5,911 bases of DNA from an uncultured Treponema sp. (GTDB lineage: Bacteria > Spirochaetota > Spirochaetia > Treponematales > Treponemataceae). Under the pieces are notes generated by a model, which did no database searches, was not told the origin of the DNA, and saw nothing but the letters and a program-made list of their open reading frames with translations. Position 1 is the stretch's first letter; the number at the start of each line of letters is the position of its first letter. Positions 5,063-5,911 of the stretch are shown here, piece by piece. The stretch spans positions 1 through 5,911 of the forward strand of contig CALFJF010000061.1 of NCBI GenBank assembly GCA_937877535.1. The letters are read 5' to 3'. The position numbers were made by a program, and so were the translations under genes.

Positions 5063-5097
5063 AAAAAAAACTGGCATCTTGAATGTCGGATGCCAGT
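5063..5097 (-). terminator. Rho-independent terminator of the right LRR gene
   Basis: On the minus strand ACTGGCATC (5089-5097) pairs perfectly with GATGCCAGT (5070-5078) around a ten-base loop. A run of T follows (A 5063-5070 on the plus strand). It lies about 120 bases after the LRR stop and about 30 bases before the -35 of the lipoprotein promoter. Confidence 0.85.
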
Positions 5098-5144
5098 GCT
5101 AGAAAAACGTTTTTGGGCGCGGCGCAAAAAACATGCGGAATTTT

Positions 5145-5190
5145 TTGGTGGCTTCAACCTGTCCACAGGCGGGCGCAACTCAGCCACCGA
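5145..5190. repeat. Nested hairpin in the LRR 3' region
   Basis: GGTGGCT (5147-5153) pairs with AGCCACC (5182-5188), enclosing a smaller CCTGT/ACAGG stem (5158-5162, 5165-5169). On the minus strand it is followed by an A run, so it is not a terminator for the LRR gene. On the plus strand it is followed by GATTTTT but has no gene to serve. The right arm lies in the 3' module repeat. The palindrome AAAAACGTTTTT (5103-5114) lies nearby. Confidence 0.45.
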
Positions 5191-5208
5191 TTTTTCCTAC
5201 AGCGTCGC
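5184..5208 (-). repeat. 3' module repeat, copy 2 (after the right LRR gene)
   Basis: This 25-base segment matches 4302-4327 apart from small differences in the T-rich middle. On the minus strand the frame of the LRR gene continues past its TAG as Lys-Ile-Ala-Thr-Leu-TAG into this segment, just as the lipoprotein frame ends in Ala-Thr-Leu-TAA in copy 1. Confidence 0.65.
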
Positions 5209-5214
5209 AATCTT

Positions 5215-5911
5215 CTAAGGATTCTGCGCTTTGTCCAAGTCCGCGTCGCCGTCAGAGCAGTGCACCACAGTTGCGGGAACGCCTGGATGCCATCCCCATC
5301 CGGAATATTCTCCTTTCTGAACAGCCGCCCACTGCTCCATCGTGCCGCCGAACGTGATTTTAGAAAGCGACGTGCAGTCCTTGAACGCGAAGTAATCGAT
5401 TATACTCACACTTTCTGGAAGCACTATTTCAGAAAGCGACGTGCAGTTGCTGAACGCGACGAAACCGATTGTCCTCACGCCTTCGGGAAGCACGATTTCA
5501 GAAAGCGACGTGCAGTTCTCGAACGCATCTTTGTCGATTATACTCACGCCATCGGGTATCACGACCGACAAAAGCGACTTGCAGTTGGCAAACGCATTCT
5601 CTCCGATTTTCGTAACACCCGAAGGAATCGTAACGCTCGAAGCGTCCTTGTCGAGGCACTTCACCGCAACGCCGTCCTCCACCCACACGACGGGTCTCTC
5701 CCATTCGCCGTCGGCGCACCTCACCGCCTTCAAGGGGCTGCCAAACATGAGAGTGAACTTTCCCTTCACGCATTCCCATTGCTTCACCGTGCCGCCGTAC
5801 TCCACGCTCGAAAGCGAGTCGCAGCTGCAGAACGCCCGCTTGCCGATTTTTGCGACTCCCTTGGGAATGACGACCGACGAAAGCGACTTGCACCAGCCGA
5901 ACGCCTCGTCG
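5215..5911 (-). CDS. BspA-like leucine-rich-repeat protein, C-terminal part (5' partial)
   Basis: The frame is open to the right edge and stops at TAG 5215-5217, showing 231 residues; the start is beyond the window, and the GTG at 5805 is only an internal Val codon. The order is: LRRs (DEAFGWCKSL, then IPKGVAKIGKRAFCSCDSL); a GGTVKQWECVKG module with VRCADGE; then VEDGVAVKCLDK; four LRR_5 repeats of 23 residues such as IPDGVSIIDKDAFENCTSL and LPEGVRTIGFVAFSNCTSL; and a closing GGTMEQWAAVQKG and VVHCSDGD. Such proteins are generally secreted or surface-attached and act in adhesion or ligand binding (family knowledge). No membrane anchor is visible in this part. It is the paralogue of the left-edge gene, and the two face each other. 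A terminator lies at 5063-5097. Confidence 0.88.
   Translation of the reverse strand, partial: DEAFGWCKSLSSVVIPKGVAKIGKRAFCSCDSLSSVEYGGTVKQWECVKGKFTLMFGSPLKAVRCADGEWERPVVWVEDGVAVKCLDKDASSVTIPSGVTKIGENAFANCKSLLSVVIPDGVSIIDKDAFENCTSLSEIVLPEGVRTIGFVAFSNCTSLSEIVLPESVSIIDYFAFKDCTSLSKITFGGTMEQWAAVQKGEYSGWGWHPGVPATVVHCSDGDADLDKAQNP
5362..5568. repeat. 69-bp tandem repeats inside the LRR gene
   Basis: The sequence AGAAAGCGACGTGCAGT recurs at 5362, 5431 and 5500, exactly 69 bases (23 codons) apart. A more diverged fourth copy begins near 5569. Each unit encodes one LRR. The high similarity between units would allow gain or loss of whole repeats by recombination without breaking the frame. Confidence 0.8.

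Noticed and set aside
5215..5805. GTG at 5805 as the start of the right LRR gene
   Set aside because: The same frame continues upstream with further LRR sequence to the window edge, so this GTG is an internal valine.

Overview
The window looks like an accessory stretch of a spirochaete chromosome, most likely a host-associated Treponema. This is inferred from a FliG-type C-terminal domain close to what I remember of spirochaetal FliG, from BspA/TpLRR-type leucine-rich-repeat proteins, from a poly-G promoter of the kind known in treponemes, and from mid-range base composition. No rRNA, tRNA, IS element, integrase or CRISPR array was seen.

Layout. Positions 1-305 (+) are the 3' end of a BspA-like LRR gene. 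Positions 305-490 hold GC-rich palindromes and then an intrinsic terminator. Positions 541-1080 (+) hold two small genes: a short, apparently truncated ParB/DGQHR-like protein and an unrecognised 76-residue protein. Positions 1081-1339 are non-coding with short tandem repeats. Positions 4206 down to 1340 (-) form one tight four-gene operon. Positions 4969-4373 (-) encode a small lipoprotein with its own promoter. Positions 5911-5215 (-) are the 3' part of a second BspA-like LRR gene, related to the left-hand one and pointing towards it.

The main discovery is the four-gene operon. Its first two genes encode related soluble proteins that look like the cytoplasmic part of the flagellar stator protein MotA without its first membrane helices. 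Both keep the Arg and Glu that correspond to E. coli MotA R90 and E98. The third gene encodes a Sel1/TPR-like helical-repeat protein. The fourth encodes a protein with a well-conserved FliG C-terminal (torque) domain at its C-terminus and a second, divergent copy at its N-terminus, with no FliG N/M region in between. MotA and FliG_C are the two sides of the stator-rotor interface, so the operon appears to preserve that contact outside a normal motor. It could be a clutch or brake, a decoy, or a repurposed signalling module; the function is inference.

A second strong signal is the lipoprotein promoter: a perfect TTGACA / 17 bp / TATAAT in which nine of the 17 spacer bases are an uninterrupted G run. 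This is a textbook arrangement for phase-variable transcription by slipped-strand mispairing.

The genes are packed with terminators lying right beside the next promoter. The lipoprotein terminator shares its T run with the -35 of the MotA-like operon. A 25-26 bp sequence is repeated just downstream of both the lipoprotein and the right-hand LRR gene.
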